A DNA stretch of 64,000 nucleotides from Streptomyces chromofuscus (GTDB lineage Bacteria > Actinomycetota > Actinomycetes > Streptomycetales > Streptomycetaceae), in contig NZ_CP063374.1 of NCBI RefSeq assembly GCF_015160875.1, forward strand, positions 1,364,001 through 1,428,000, given 5' to 3'. How positions within the stretch are numbered: the first letter of the stretch is position 1; every line of letters starts with the position of its first letter. The notes beneath the pieces are model-generated. The model saw only the letters and a program-made list of their open reading frames with translations, made no database searches and was not told the DNA's origin. A program made the translations under genes and the position numbers. Positions 37,135-46,590 of this stretch are shown piece after piece.

Positions 37135-38214
37135 TCAGCCCGCGAGCACCTCCTCGCCCGACCGCGGCTCGGACACCGCCGGTGCGGGCGGCGGCTCCCG
37201 GTGCGCCGGGTCCCGTACCTCACCGACCAGCAGTTCGAGCACGTCCTCCAGCGCGACCAGCCCCAGCACCCGCCCGGAGCCGTCCGCCACCTGCGCCAGG
37301 TGCGTCGCGGCGCGGCGCATGACGGTGAGCGCGTCGTCCAGGGGCAGCTCGGACCGGAGTGTCGTCATCGGCCGCCACAGATGCTGCGGGACGGCCCGTT
37401 CCGACTCCTCCAGGTCGAGGACGTCCTTCACGTGCAGGTACCCCATGAAGGCCCCGTTCTGCGCGGCCACCGGAAAACGGGAGTACCCGGTGCGGGCGGT
37501 CAGCTCGATGATCCGGCCGGGGGTGACCGAAGGGCTGACCGTGACCAGCGACTCGCGCTCGAGGAGCACGTCGGTGACCGGGCGGGAGCCCAGTTCCAGC
37601 GCGTCCTCCAGCCGTTCGGCCTCCTCGGGGTCGAGCAGGCCGGCCTGACCGGCGTCCTCCACGAGCCGGTTGAGCTGCTCGCTGGTGAACACCGCCTCGA
37701 CCTCGTCCTTCGGCTCGACCCGGAAGAGCCGCAGCACGCCCTGGGCGCAGGCGCCGAGGGCGACCGTGATCGGGCGGCAGAGGCGGGCGAAGGCGACCAG
37801 GCCGGGGCTCAGCCACAGCGCGGCCTTCTCCGGCGCCGCCATCGCCAGGTTCTTCGGGACCATCTCGCCGATGACGAGGTGGAAGAAGACGACGGTGGCG
37901 AGCGCGATGACGTACCCCAGCGGATGGATCACCGCATGGGGCAGGTGGATCCACGCGAAGACCGGTTCCAGCAGGTGCGCCACGGTCGGCTCGGCGACCG
38001 CGCCAAGCGTCAGCGAGCAGACGGTGATGCCGAACTGGGCGGCGGCCATCATCTGCGGCAGCCGCTCCAGGCCGTACAGCACCTGGCGGGCCCGAGTCGT
38101 GCCGAGCGGTTCGATCTGGGAGCGGCGGACCGAGACCAGCGCGAACTCGGCGCCGACGAAGAAGCCGTTGGCGAGCACGAGCAGCGCCGCGAACAGGAGC
38201 TGGAGCACGCTCAT
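37135..38214 (-). CDS. CNNM/HlyC-CorC family membrane protein with CBS domains (second of a pair)
   Basis: The 359-residue protein has an N-terminal DUF21 membrane domain of about four segments (LLVLANGFFVGAEFALVSVRR is the family hallmark, GEMVPKNLAMA another). A CBS pair follows at about 200-330, including TGYSRFPVA and GRVLGLVALEDVLELLVGEV. These proteins are linked to magnesium/cobalt transport or resistance. It lacks the C-terminal CorC_HlyC transporter-associated domain that the neighbouring paralogue has. Its ATG overlaps the stop of that upstream paralogue by 4 bp, so the two are translated together and may form a heteromer. Confidence 0.9.
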   Translation of the reverse strand: MSVLQLLFAALLVLANGFFVGAEFALVSVRRSQIEPLGTTRARQVLYGLERLPQMMAAAQFGITVCSLTLGAVAEPTVAHLLEPVFAWIHLPHAVIHPLGYVIALATVVFFHLVIGEMVPKNLAMAAPEKAALWLSPGLVAFARLCRPITVALGACAQGVLRLFRVEPKDEVEAVFTSEQLNRLVEDAGQAGLLDPEEAERLEDALELGSRPVTDVLLERESLVTVSPSVTPGRIIELTARTGYSRFPVAAQNGAFMGYLHVKDVLDLEESERAVPQHLWRPMTTLRSELPLDDALTVMRRAATHLAQVADGSGRVLGLVALEDVLELLVGEVRDPAHREPPPAPAVSEPRSGEEVLAG

Positions 38215-39536
38215 CGCACGGCCTCCATGACGGGGGCGGTGCGCACGATGCGCACCCGCTCGGCGCGGTAGTGCCCGACCCGGCGCACGGACAGCCGCCA
38301 GCCGGGCAGCTCGGCGCTGTCGCCGACGGCCGGGATCCGGCCGAGCAGGTCGGCGATCAGACCGGCGACCGTCTCGTACGGCCCCTCGGGCACGTCGAGG
38401 CCTATCCGCCGCAGGACGTCGACCCGGCAGCTGCCGTCGGCGTCCCAGGCCGGGCGGCCGTCCTCCGGCGGGGCGGAGGCCAGCTCGGGCAGGTCGTGAC
38501 CGTCGTGCTCGTCACGGACCTCGCCGACGAGCTCCTCGACGATGTCCTCCAGCGTGACGACACCGGCCGTGCCGCCGTACTCGTCGACGACGACCGCGAT
38601 CGGCTGTTCGCTGCGCAACCGGGCGAGCAGCGGCCGCACCGGCAGCGTCTCGGGGACCAGCAGCGGCGGCCGGGCGATCCGGCCGACGGGGGTGCGCAGC
38701 CGCTCCGGCGCGGGGACGGCGAGCGCGTCCTTCAGGTGGACCATGCCGACGACCTCGTCGATCCGTTCCCGGTAGACGGGGAAGCGGGACAGGCCGGTGG
38801 CGCGGGTCAGGTTGACCACGTCCTCGGCGGTCGCCGAGGACTGCAGGGCGCTGACCCGCACGCGCGGGGTCATCACGTGCTGCGCGGTCAGCTCGCCGAG
38901 CGACAGCGTGCGGACGAACAGGTCCGCGGTGTCCTGCTCCAGGGCACCGGCGCGCGCGGAGTGCCGGGCCAGGGAGACGAGCTCGCCGGGGGTGCGGGCG
39001 GAGGCCAGCTCCTCGGTGGGCTCGACGCCGAGCGCGCGGACCAGACGGTTGGCGACGGAGTTCAGCCCCGCGATCACCGGCCTGAACGCACGTGCGAACA
39101 GACGCTGCGGACCGGCGACGAAGCGCGCGACCTGCATGGGGCGGGACACCGCCCAGTTCTTGGGGACGAGCTCACCGACCACCATCTGCACGGCCGAGGC
39201 CAGCAGCATGCCGATGACCACGGCCACCCCGGAAACCGCGCCGTCGGGGACGCCGACGGCGGTGAGGGGGCCGTCCAGCAGCTGGGCGAGGGCCGGTTCG
39301 GCGAGCATGCCGACGACCAGGGAGGTGATGGTGATGCCCAACTGGGTGCCGGAGAGCTGGAAGGACAGCTCCTTCAGCGACTCGACGACCCGGCGGGCCC
39401 GTCGGTCGCCCCCGGCGGCGGCCCGCTCGGCGTCCGGGCGGTCGACCGTGACCAGGCCGAACTCGGCCGCGACGAAGAAGCCGTTGGCGAGGATGAGCAG
39501 GAAAGCGGCTGCGAGCAGCAGCAGGGGGATGGTCAT
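38211..39536 (-). CDS. CNNM/HlyC-CorC family membrane protein with CBS domains (first of a pair)
   Basis: The 441-residue protein has a DUF21 membrane domain (LILANGFFVAAEFGLVTVDR; GELVPKNWAVSRP), two CBS domains (TGLSRFPVYRERIDEVVGMV and EYGGTAGVVTLEDIVEELVGE) and a C-terminal CorC_HlyC domain (about 355-430). It is the first gene of a coupled pair with the shorter paralogue. The family is tied to divalent cation (Mg/Co) homeostasis at the cell membrane. The old name hemolysin does not describe its activity. The upstream 205 bp contain the terminator of the rib-his operon. Confidence 0.92.
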   Translation of the reverse strand: MTIPLLLLAAAFLLILANGFFVAAEFGLVTVDRPDAERAAAGGDRRARRVVESLKELSFQLSGTQLGITITSLVVGMLAEPALAQLLDGPLTAVGVPDGAVSGVAVVIGMLLASAVQMVVGELVPKNWAVSRPMQVARFVAGPQRLFARAFRPVIAGLNSVANRLVRALGVEPTEELASARTPGELVSLARHSARAGALEQDTADLFVRTLSLGELTAQHVMTPRVRVSALQSSATAEDVVNLTRATGLSRFPVYRERIDEVVGMVHLKDALAVPAPERLRTPVGRIARPPLLVPETLPVRPLLARLRSEQPIAVVVDEYGGTAGVVTLEDIVEELVGEVRDEHDGHDLPELASAPPEDGRPAWDADGSCRVDVLRRIGLDVPEGPYETVAGLIADLLGRIPAVGDSAELPGWRLSVRRVGHYRAERVRIVRTAPVMEAVR

Positions 39537-39661
39537 GATGCCGCCGCCTCCGCGCTATGTGGGCAGGGGGCGGCGCAGGTACTACAGGACGATCCGTCCA
39601 TCGCCGGAGAGGGTCACTCCTCGGGTAGCAGGAACCCCTGTGCGCCGGCCGGCACGACAGG

Positions 39662-39691
39662 GGCGGAGGCGTCACTGACAACGCCTCCGCC
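39662..39691 (-). terminator. Hairpin terminator behind the rib-his-PH gene group
   Basis: A perfect 11-bp stem (GGCGGAGGCGT/ACGCCTCCGCC) with an 8-nt loop lies 51 bp after the PH-domain gene stop and before the CBS-protein promoter region. No strong T-run is present on the minus strand. Confidence 0.75.
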
Positions 39692-39741
39692 AACAGATTA
39701 ATCAAGACACCGGCCGGTGCGGCAGGGTGAACGGCGCCGAG

Positions 39742-40185
39742 TCAGTCCCGGGATTCGCCGGAACGGGCCTCGACCAGCGCGCGCAGCGCCCGCGCGTCGG
39801 CGACGGCCTGCGCCTTGGCGATACCGGGCTGAATGCCGATCGCGGCCAGGCTGGTGCCGTCGCTGAGGTCCAGGAACACCCAGGGGTCGCCGACCCGCAG
39901 GTGCACCTGGACGATCTCCGCCCAGGCCAGCCGGCGGGTGCTGGCGAAGTTCACGACGGTGACGCCGGTGTCGTCGGCGACGACCTTCGGGCGGGCCAGC
40001 ATCAGCGCCACGGCCGCCAGCAGGGCCGCCAGGAAGACGAAACTCATCCGCTCGCCGGGGCCGAGCCGGTCCAGCAGCAGTGCGATCGACGACACGATGA
40101 CGAAGATCGCGACGGCCGCGGTGAGCAGGACGGCGCGGGTGCGGCCCGGCCGGAAGGTGACGGGCAGCGTGGGCAGGTCCGACAT
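39742..40185 (-). CDS. Membrane PH-domain protein
   Basis: The 147-residue protein has two N-terminal membrane segments (about 17-63) and a bacterial PH-like domain with ARPKVVADDTGVTVVNFAST, then LAWAEIVQVHLRVGDPWVFLDLSDG. Such proteins sit in the cytoplasmic membrane with the PH fold inside; their ligands are unknown. It starts 14 bp after hisG, so it is probably the last gene of the rib-his transcription unit. It has no evident link to either pathway. Confidence 0.85.
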   Translation of the reverse strand: MSDLPTLPVTFRPGRTRAVLLTAAVAIFVIVSSIALLLDRLGPGERMSFVFLAALLAAVALMLARPKVVADDTGVTVVNFASTRRLAWAEIVQVHLRVGDPWVFLDLSDGTSLAAIGIQPGIAKAQAVADARALRALVEARSGESRD

Positions 40186-40199
40186 CGGTGCGGTGTTCC

Positions 40200-41048
40200 T
40201 CAGAGACGGCAGGCGTGGATGGCGGTGGTCAGGATGGCCCGCGCGCCGATGTCGTACAGGTCGTCCATGATCCCCTGGGCGTCCTTGGCGGGCACCATGG
40301 CGCGGACGGCGACCCAGCCCTCGTTGTGCAGGGGCGAGATGGTCGGCGACTCCAGGCCGGGAGTGAGCGCGACGGCCTTCTCCAGCTGCTCCACGCGGCA
40401 GTCGTAGTCCATCATCACGTACGTCCGGGCGACCAGGACGCCCTGGAGCCGGCGCAGGAACTGCTGCACCTTGGGCTCCTCACCGTCCGTGCCGGTACGG
40501 CGGATGACCACGGCCTCGGAGGTCATGATCGGCTCGCCGACGACCTCCAGTCCCGCGTTGCGCAGGCTGGTGCCGGTCTCGACGACGTCCGCGATGACCT
40601 GGGCGACGCCGAGCTGGATGGCGGTCTCGACGGCGCCGTCGAGGTGGACGACGGAGGCGTCGATGCCGCTGTCGGCGAGGTGCTTGGCGACGATGCCCTC
40701 GTAGGAGGTGGCGACCGTCTTCCCGTTCAGGTCCGCCGGGCCGTCGATCGTGCCGGGCTTGGTGGCGTAGCGGAAGGTGGAGCGTGCGAAGCCGAGCGGC
40801 AGGATCTCCTCGGCGTTGGCTCCGGAGTCGATCAGCAGGTCGCGGCCGGTGATGCCGATGTCGAGCCGGCCGGAGGCGACGTAGATCGCGATGTCGCGGG
40901 GGCGGAGGTAGAAGAACTCGACGTCGTTCACCGGGTCGACGATCCGCAGCTCCTTGGACTCGCGGCGCTGCTGGTAGCCGGCCTCATGCAGCATGTCCGC
41001 CGCAGGGCCGGAGAGGGAACCCTTGTTGGGGACGGCGATGCGCAGCAT
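40200..41048 (-). CDS. hisG: ATP phosphoribosyltransferase, long form
   Basis: The 282-residue enzyme catalyses the first step of histidine synthesis (ATP + PRPP to phosphoribosyl-ATP). The start MLRIAVPNKGSLSGPAADML, the DIGITGRDLL segment, and the PRPP-binding DVVETGTSLRNAGL stretch are typical. The C-terminal regulatory domain (about 205-282) that binds histidine is present, so no HisZ partner is needed. It starts 53 bp after hisE and is followed after 14 bp by the PH protein. Confidence 0.96.
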   Translation of the reverse strand: MLRIAVPNKGSLSGPAADMLHEAGYQQRRESKELRIVDPVNDVEFFYLRPRDIAIYVASGRLDIGITGRDLLIDSGANAEEILPLGFARSTFRYATKPGTIDGPADLNGKTVATSYEGIVAKHLADSGIDASVVHLDGAVETAIQLGVAQVIADVVETGTSLRNAGLEVVGEPIMTSEAVVIRRTGTDGEEPKVQQFLRRLQGVLVARTYVMMDYDCRVEQLEKAVALTPGLESPTISPLHNEGWVAVRAMVPAKDAQGIMDDLYDIGARAILTTAIHACRL

Positions 41049-41101
41049 GAGGTCGGCTTCCTTCGTTCGCAGTGTTTCGCGGTGTGCTGTGGGGTCGGGC
41101 T

Positions 41102-41374
41102 TCAGAGGTGGGCGTAGACGTCGTCGAGGGAGATCCCGCGGGCGACCATCATCACCTGGACGTGGTACAGCAGCTGGGAGATCTCCTCGGCGGCCGCCTC
41201 CTTGCCCTCGTACTCGGCGGCCATCCAGACCTCGGCGGCCTCTTCGACGACCTTCTTGCCGATGGCGTGGACGCCCTTCTCGACCAGTTCCGCGGTGCGG
41301 GAAGTGGCGGGGTCGCCGTGGGCGGCCTTGTGCTGGAGCTCGGTGAAGAGCTCCTCGAACGTCTTCTTGGACAT
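41102..41374 (-). CDS. hisE: Phosphoribosyl-ATP pyrophosphatase
   Basis: The 90-residue protein has the MazG-like helical fold: [20 protein letters not shown], then [19 protein letters not shown] with the metal-binding Glu residues, and [19 protein letters not shown]. It performs the second step of histidine synthesis and is fused to HisI in many other bacteria. I start it at the ATG at 41374; a GTG 12 bp upstream is in frame. It lies 34 bp after ribH. Confidence 0.95.
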   Translation of the reverse strand: MSKKTFEELFTELQHKAAHGDPATSRTAELVEKGVHAIGKKVVEEAAEVWMAAEYEGKEAAAEEISQLLYHVQVMMVARGISLDDVYAHL

Positions 41375-41408
41375 GGTGACGCCCACTCTACGGGTTGCTC
41401 CGGCCCGG

Positions 41409-41894
41409 TTAACGCCAGGGCTCGGATACTGAACGGAGCGTAGCCGCGGTCGCCACCGCCGCGGTCACGGCCTCGTGCCCCTTGTCCTCGCTGGAGCCCT
41501 CCAGGCCGGCCCGGTCCAGGGCCTGCTCCTCCGTGTCGCACGTGAGCACGCCGAAGCCGACGGGGACGCCGGTGTCGACGGACACCTGGGTGAGGCCCTG
41601 GGTGACTCCCTGGCACACGTAGTCGAAGTGGGGGGTGCCACCGCGGATGACGACGCCGAGGGCGACGACCGCGTCGTAGCCGCGGCCCGCGAGGACCTTG
41701 GCGACGACCGGGAGCTCCCAGCTGCCGGGGACCCGCAGCAGGGTCGGCTCGTCGATGCCCAGGTCGCGCAGGGCGCGCAGCGCGCCGTCGACCAGTCCGT
41801 CCATCACCTTCTCGTGCCACTGCGCCGCGATGACGGCGACCCGCAGGTCACCCACGTTGCGTACGGACAGTTCCGGTGCGCCCTTGCCGCTCAC
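41409..41894 (-). CDS. ribH: 6,7-dimethyl-8-ribityllumazine synthase
   Basis: The 161-residue enzyme condenses a ribityl-pyrimidine with dihydroxybutanone phosphate in riboflavin synthesis. It shows [20 protein letters not shown], the substrate loop [12 protein letters not shown], and [15 protein letters not shown] with the catalytic His. It forms a 60-mer or pentamer shell. The gene begins 30 bp after ribBA at a GTG. The C-terminus is complete. Confidence 0.96.
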   Translation of the reverse strand: MSGKGAPELSVRNVGDLRVAVIAAQWHEKVMDGLVDGALRALRDLGIDEPTLLRVPGSWELPVVAKVLAGRGYDAVVALGVVIRGGTPHFDYVCQGVTQGLTQVSVDTGVPVGFGVLTCDTEEQALDRAGLEGSSEDKGHEAVTAAVATAATLRSVSEPWR

Positions 41895-41924
41895 GTTGCT
41901 CCTCGTTGCTCTCTTGCCGCTGTG

Positions 41925-43211
41925 TTACTGGTTGCCGCAGGTGGTCACGGCGGGCGTGTCCAACCACGGCAGGTCGTGGCCCATCCGGTCCCGCTTGGTG
42001 CGCAGGTAGCGGAGGTTGTGCTCGCCCGCCGTCACGGGCATCGGCTCGCGCTCGGTGACCTCGATGCCGTGCCGGACGAGCGCGTCGGTCTTCTCGGGGT
42101 TGTTGGTCATCAGGCGCACGCTGCGCACGCCGAGGTCCGTCAGGATCTGCGCGCCGGCCGCGTAGTCGCGGGCGTCGGCGGGCAGGCCCAGCTCCAGGTT
42201 GGCGTCGAGGGTGTCCCGGCCGCGCTCCTGGAGCTCGTAGGCGCGCAGCTTGGACAGCAGGCCGATGCCGCGTCCCTCGTGTCCGCGCAGATAGACCACC
42301 ACGCCCCGCCCCTCGGTGGCGATGCGCTCCAGGGAGGTCTCCAGCTGGGGGCCGCAGTCGCAGCGCAGGGAGTGGAAGACGTCGCCGGTGAGGCACTCGG
42401 AGTGGATTCGGACCAGGACGTCCTCGCCGTCGCCGAGGTCACCGTGGACGAGGGCGATGTGCTCGACGCCGTCCACGGTGGAGCGGTAGCCGTACGCCGT
42501 GAAGGTGCCGTGGGCGGTGGGGAGCCGGGTCTCGGCCTCGCGGCGGACGGTGGGCTCGGAGCTGCGCCGGTAGGCGATCAGGTCCTCGATGGAGATGATC
42601 GTCAGGCCGTGCTTGCGGGCGAACGGCACGAGCTCCGGCAGGCGGAGCATCCGGCCGTCCTCGCCGGCGATCTCGACGATGGCACCGGCCGGGCGCAGGC
42701 CCGCGAGGCGGGCGAGGTCGACGGCTGCCTCGGTGTGGCCGTTGCGGGTGAGGACGCCGCCGGGCTTGGCGCGCAGCGGGAAGACGTGGCCGGGGCGGAC
42801 GAGGTCGGTGGGCTCGGCCGTGCCGCTCGCGAGCAGCTGGAGCGTGGTCGCCCGGTCGGACGCGGAGATGCCGGTGCTCACGCCGTGGGCGGCGGAGGCG
42901 TCGACGGAGACGGTGAACGCGGTCTTCATCGACTCGGTGTTGTCGTCGACCATCTGCGGCAGCCGCAGCCGGTCCAGTTCCTCGCCCTCCATGGGGGCGC
43001 AGATCAGTCCGCGGCACTCGCTCATCATGAAGGCGACGATCTCGGGGGTCGCCTTCTCGGCGGCGATGACGAGGTCGCCCTCGTTCTCGCGGTCCGCGTC
43101 GTCGACGACCACGACCGGGCGGCCGGCGGCGATGTCGGCGACGGCCTGCTCGACCGGGTCGAGGGTGAGGTCGAAGTCGTCCGTGCTGTAGAGGACGGTG
43201 GCCGCGGTCAT
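41925..43211 (-). CDS. ribBA: Bifunctional dihydroxybutanone phosphate synthase / GTP cyclohydrolase II
   Basis: The 428-residue fusion has a RibB half with [20 protein letters not shown] (metal and acid-loop residues) and [13 protein letters not shown]. The RibA half has the zinc-binding Cys set in [17 protein letters not shown] and the catalytic stretch [19 protein letters not shown]. It supplies both precursors of riboflavin. Its ATG overlaps the ribM stop by 4 bp. The gene is called ribA or ribAB in streptomycetes. Confidence 0.96.
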   Translation of the reverse strand: MTAATVLYSTDDFDLTLDPVEQAVADIAAGRPVVVVDDADRENEGDLVIAAEKATPEIVAFMMSECRGLICAPMEGEELDRLRLPQMVDDNTESMKTAFTVSVDASAAHGVSTGISASDRATTLQLLASGTAEPTDLVRPGHVFPLRAKPGGVLTRNGHTEAAVDLARLAGLRPAGAIVEIAGEDGRMLRLPELVPFARKHGLTIISIEDLIAYRRSSEPTVRREAETRLPTAHGTFTAYGYRSTVDGVEHIALVHGDLGDGEDVLVRIHSECLTGDVFHSLRCDCGPQLETSLERIATEGRGVVVYLRGHEGRGIGLLSKLRAYELQERGRDTLDANLELGLPADARDYAAGAQILTDLGVRSVRLMTNNPEKTDALVRHGIEVTEREPMPVTAGEHNLRYLRTKRDRMGHDLPWLDTPAVTTCGNQ

Positions 43212-43852
43212 GCCGGTGCTCCTTCCAGGACGGGCCGCGCGTCCCGGCGGGAGCGCAGCCACCAGTCGCGCAGGCCCCACAGGACGAGCGCGCCGTAGAT
43301 GACGTAGACGAAGCCGGAGAAGGCGAAGCCGTTGGCGAAGTTCAGGGGGACGCCGACGAGGTCGACGAGCAGCCAGGCAAGCCAGAACTCGACCATGCCG
43401 CGCGCCTGGGCGTACATGGCGACGACGGTGCCGACGAAGATGTAGGCGTCCGGCCAGGGGTCCCAGGACAGGGTCGGGTACGCGGTGAACAGGCCGCCGA
43501 CCGCGAGAGTGCCGAGCGCCGCCGCGCCGAGCAGCACGGCCCGCTCGCGCCAGGTGGCGAAGCGGACGGCGATCGAGCCGTCCTGCCCCTGCTGCCGGCC
43601 GCGGTTCCACTGCCAGAATCCGTAGCCGGCGACGAGCATCACGACGACCTGCTTGCCCGCGCTTCCGGAGAGGTGGGCGGTGGCGAAGGCGGCGAAGAGG
43701 ATCAGGCCGGAGACGAACTGGGCGGGCCAGGTCCATATCGAGCGGCGCCAGCCGAGCGCCAGGGCGATGAGGCCGATCACGTTGCCGATCATGTCCGACC
43801 ACTTGATGTGCTGGCCGAAGAGGGTGAAGGCCTCGGAGTTGAGCCAGTTCAC
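43208..43852 (-). CDS. ribM: PnuC-family transporter, probable riboflavin importer RibM
   Basis: The 214-residue protein has about seven membrane segments of the PnuC family ([58 protein letters not shown]). PnuC members take up nicotinamide riboside, thiamine or flavins. The position between ribE and ribBA, with 4-bp overlaps on both sides and an upstream FMN riboswitch, points to riboflavin. The same gene order encodes the flavin/roseoflavin transporter RibM in S. davawensis. Substrate is thus inferred from context. Confidence 0.88.
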   Translation of the reverse strand: MNWLNSEAFTLFGQHIKWSDMIGNVIGLIALALGWRRSIWTWPAQFVSGLILFAAFATAHLSGSAGKQVVVMLVAGYGFWQWNRGRQQGQDGSIAVRFATWRERAVLLGAAALGTLAVGGLFTAYPTLSWDPWPDAYIFVGTVVAMYAQARGMVEFWLAWLLVDLVGVPLNFANGFAFSGFVYVIYGALVLWGLRDWWLRSRRDARPVLEGAPA

Positions 43853-44451
43853 CGGGTGGCCCCCTGATCGGCCAGCAGCCGCTCCACGTACTTGGCGATG
43901 ACGTCGACTTCGAGGTTGACCGGGTCGCCGGGCTGCTTGAGGCCGAGGGTGGTCAGGGCGAGGGTGGTGGGGATCAGGCTGACGGTGAAGTAGTCGGGAC
44001 CGGCCTCGACGACGGTGAGGCTGATGCCGTCGACGGTGATGGAGCCCTTCTCGACGACGTAGCGCGAGAGGTCCGCGGGGAGCGAGATCCGCACGATCTC
44101 CCAGTGCTCGGAGGGGGTCCGCTCCAGGACGGTGCCGGTTCCGTCGACGTGGCCCTGCACGATGTGGCCGCCGAGGCGGGCGCCCACGGCGGTGGGCCGT
44201 TCGAGGTTGACGCGGGAGCCGACCGTGAGCACGCCAAGGCTGGAGCGCTTGAGGGTCTCGGCCATGACGTCGGCGGTGAACTCGTCGCCCTCGTGGTCGA
44301 CGACCGTGAGGCAGACGCCGTTGACGGCGATGGAGTCGCCGTGTCGTGCCCCCTCGGTGACGACGGGGCCGCGAAGCCGGAAGCGGGAGGCGTCGCCGAG
44401 ATTCTCGACGGCGGTGACCTCGCCCAGCTCTTCGACGATTCCGGTGAACAC
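43849..44451 (-). CDS. ribE: Riboflavin synthase, alpha chain
   Basis: The 200-residue protein has two lumazine-binding barrels. The first starts [11 protein letters not shown] and has [12 protein letters not shown]. The second has [14 protein letters not shown] and [14 protein letters not shown]. Two molecules of dimethylribityllumazine are dismutated to riboflavin. The GTG at 44451 is the usual start for the family. It is the first gene after the FMN riboswitch and overlaps ribM by 4 bp. Confidence 0.96.
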   Translation of the reverse strand: MFTGIVEELGEVTAVENLGDASRFRLRGPVVTEGARHGDSIAVNGVCLTVVDHEGDEFTADVMAETLKRSSLGVLTVGSRVNLERPTAVGARLGGHIVQGHVDGTGTVLERTPSEHWEIVRISLPADLSRYVVEKGSITVDGISLTVVEAGPDYFTVSLIPTTLALTTLGLKQPGDPVNLEVDVIAKYVERLLADQGATR

Positions 44452-44597
44452 TTCCCGGGTCCTCCTGCCTCTTCGGGCACGGACTCCGGGGCTGTCGAGA
44501 CGACAGAATGTACGAGCGAGACACCGGGGGCGACACCGGACGGACTCGTCCCCCACGGGACGATCACGGTCGGCGGCGCGCACGAATGCCCGCTCGC

Positions 44598-44728
44598 CGC
44601 GCACTGCCTCCCATCCGGACTTTAACCGTCGGTCCAGGAATTTCACCTGGTCAACCGGCCGCTGGAGGCGACCGGGTCGCGGACTGTAACCGCCGGTTCG
44701 GACTTTCACCGACCCCGGAGTGCGCTGC
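44598..44728 (-). promoter_or_regulatory. FMN riboswitch (RFN element)
   Basis: Read on the minus strand, the segment has the RFN consensus blocks in order: GGTCGGTGAAAGTCCGAACC, CGGCGGTTACAGTCCGCGAC, GGTGAAATTCCTGGACCGAC and AGTCCGGATGGGAG. Outer arms (GCGCACT and AGTGCGC) close the structure. It lies 147 bp upstream of ribE. FMN binding is expected to reduce expression of the riboflavin genes; the mechanism (termination or start-site masking) is not clear. Confidence 0.95.
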
Positions 44729-44867
44729 TATTGGTACACGGCCAGTGTGCCACGACCGATCGCCTTCCATGCGGGCGGGCCGTGTGGGGTGTCTCACAGG
44801 CCGCGTCGCCGGACATCCCGGACGGCCGGACCGGCCACAACTCCCCTCCCGGCACGCTCGGTTAAGT

Positions 44868-44910
44868 TGGTACAGACCTATTGACGCACTGGTCTAGTCC
44901 TCTCTAGGGT
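44868..44910 (+). promoter_or_regulatory. Chitinase-type promoter before a decayed chitinase gene
   Basis: Boxes TGGTACAGACCT (44868-44879) and TGGTCTAGTCCT (44890-44901) lie 22 bp apart. TTGACG (44881-44886) and TAGGGT (44905-44910) form a promoter with an 18-bp spacer. Box spacing and promoter placement are the same as in front of the intact chitinase gene at 30304. Confidence 0.75.
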
Positions 44911-44939
44911 CTGCGCAACTTCGTGGAGAGGAACCGACC

Positions 44940-45182
<243 letters not shown>

Positions 45183-45377
45183 CCCCGGTCAAGGACGGGC
45201 CCGGCGGCGGTGACGACGGCCCTTGCCCGCCGCCGGGTCTCCCCTAGGGGCGCCCTCGCGCTCCGGGCCGTCGCCTGCCGGCCCTTGCCCGCGCGAGGGT
45301 GCCGGCACCGACCTGCGCGCCGGGCTCGACCCGGCCAAGCTGGAAGGAGCGCACGGCGTCCTAAGGGGCTGAGCAGC

Positions 45378-46133
45378 ATGACCACGATCCTGGTGACCGG
45401 CGGCACCGGAACCCTCGGCCGGCTCGTCACCGAGCGGCTGCGCGCGGACGGGCACGAGATGCGGGTGCTCAGCCGGCACGCCCAGCCGTACGCCGTCGAC
45501 CTGCGCGAGGGCGGCACCGTACTGGACGCGGCCGTCGCGGGCGTGGGCACGATCGTGCACTGCGCGACCACGCAGGGTGGCGGCGACGAGGAGGCAGCGG
45601 CCCATCTGATCGCGGCGGCGCGCAGGGCCGGCGTGGGGCACCTCGTCTACATATCGATCGTCGGGGTCGACCGGGTGCCGCTCGGCTACTACGAGACGAA
45701 GTTCGCCGTGGAGCGGCTGATCGAGGAGTCGGGTCTGGGCTGGACCGTGCTGCGCACGACGCAGTTCCACGATCTGCTCCTGCGGTTGTTCGACAGCCTC
45801 GCCAAGCCGCCGGTCGTGCTGCTGCCGGCCGGGCTGAAGGACCAGCCCATCGAGGCCGCCGAGGTCGCGGCGCGGCTCGCGGAACTGGCCTCGGGCCGGC
45901 CCGCCGGGCGGGTCGAGGACATGGGCGGCCCCGAGGTCCGGACGTTCGAGTCGCTGGCCCGCTCGTATCTGAGGGCCACGGGGCGCCGGCGGGCGATCGT
46001 GAACGTGCCGCTGTGGGGCCGGACGTACCGCGCCTTCCGTGACGGTGGTCATCTCGCGCCGGCGCAGGCCGTGGGGAAGGGCACGTTCGAGGAGTACCTG
46101 GCGGTGCGCGTCGGGGGCCACCGCAGGGCGTGA
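45378..46133 (+). CDS. NAD(P)-binding SDR-like protein, NmrA/atypical type
   Basis: The 251-residue protein starts with the dinucleotide-binding loop ILVTGGTGTLGRLVTERL and continues like an atypical short-chain dehydrogenase: TIVHCATTQGGG, LVYISIVGVDRVPLGYYETK and WTVLRTTQFHDLL. Such proteins are reductases or redox sensors; the usual YxxxK is replaced by YYETK in place. The last residues (GGHRRA) and the stop codon come from the first unit of the 47-bp tandem array that follows. AAGGGG lies nine bases before the ATG. Confidence 0.85.
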   Translation: MTTILVTGGTGTLGRLVTERLRADGHEMRVLSRHAQPYAVDLREGGTVLDAAVAGVGTIVHCATTQGGGDEEAAAHLIAAARRAGVGHLVYISIVGVDRVPLGYYETKFAVERLIEESGLGWTVLRTTQFHDLLLRLFDSLAKPPVVLLPAGLKDQPIEAAEVAARLAELASGRPAGRVEDMGGPEVRTFESLARSYLRATGRRRAIVNVPLWGRTYRAFRDGGHLAPAQAVGKGTFEEYLAVRVGGHRRA

Positions 46134-46590
46134 CCCCACCGCCCGCGCGGCGCACGTCTCGGGGCCGCCACGGGGCGCGACCCCACCCCCCGCACCGCGC
46201 ACATCGCGGGGCCGCCACAGGGCGCGACCCCACCCCCCCGCGCGGCGCACGTCTCGGGGCCGCCACAGGGCGTGACCCCACCGCCCGCGCGGCGCACGTC
46301 TCGGGGCCGCCACGGGGCGCGACCCCACCCCCCGCACCGCGCACATCGCGGGGCCGCCACAGGGCGTGACCCCACCGCCCGCGCGGCGCACGTCTCGGGG
46401 CCGCCACGGGGCGCGACCCCACCCCCCGCACCGCGCACATCGCGGGGCCGCCACGGGGCGCGACCCCACCCCCCGCACCGCGCACATCGCGGGGCCGCCA
46501 CAGGGCGCGACCCCACCGTCCAGACAGTGCGGACGCGACCCCACCCCCGCACGACGCACATCTCGGGGCCGCCACGGGGCGCGGCCCTAC
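46125..46590. repeat. Tandem array of a 47-bp unit, about 9.5 copies
   Basis: The marker GACCCCACC recurs at 46132, 46179, 46226, 46274, 46321, 46368, 46415, 46462 and 46509, almost always 47 bp apart. Two sub-types alternate for part of the array, one with GCGGCGCACGTCTCGGGG and one with CACCGCGCACATCGCGGGG. It fills the whole space between two convergent genes and contributes the 3' ends of both. It is not a CRISPR because there are no unique spacers. Confidence 0.92.

Noticed and set aside
46125..46590. CRISPR array
   Set aside because: Repeats are directly adjacent with no unique spacers and there are no cas genes. It is a simple tandem repeat array.
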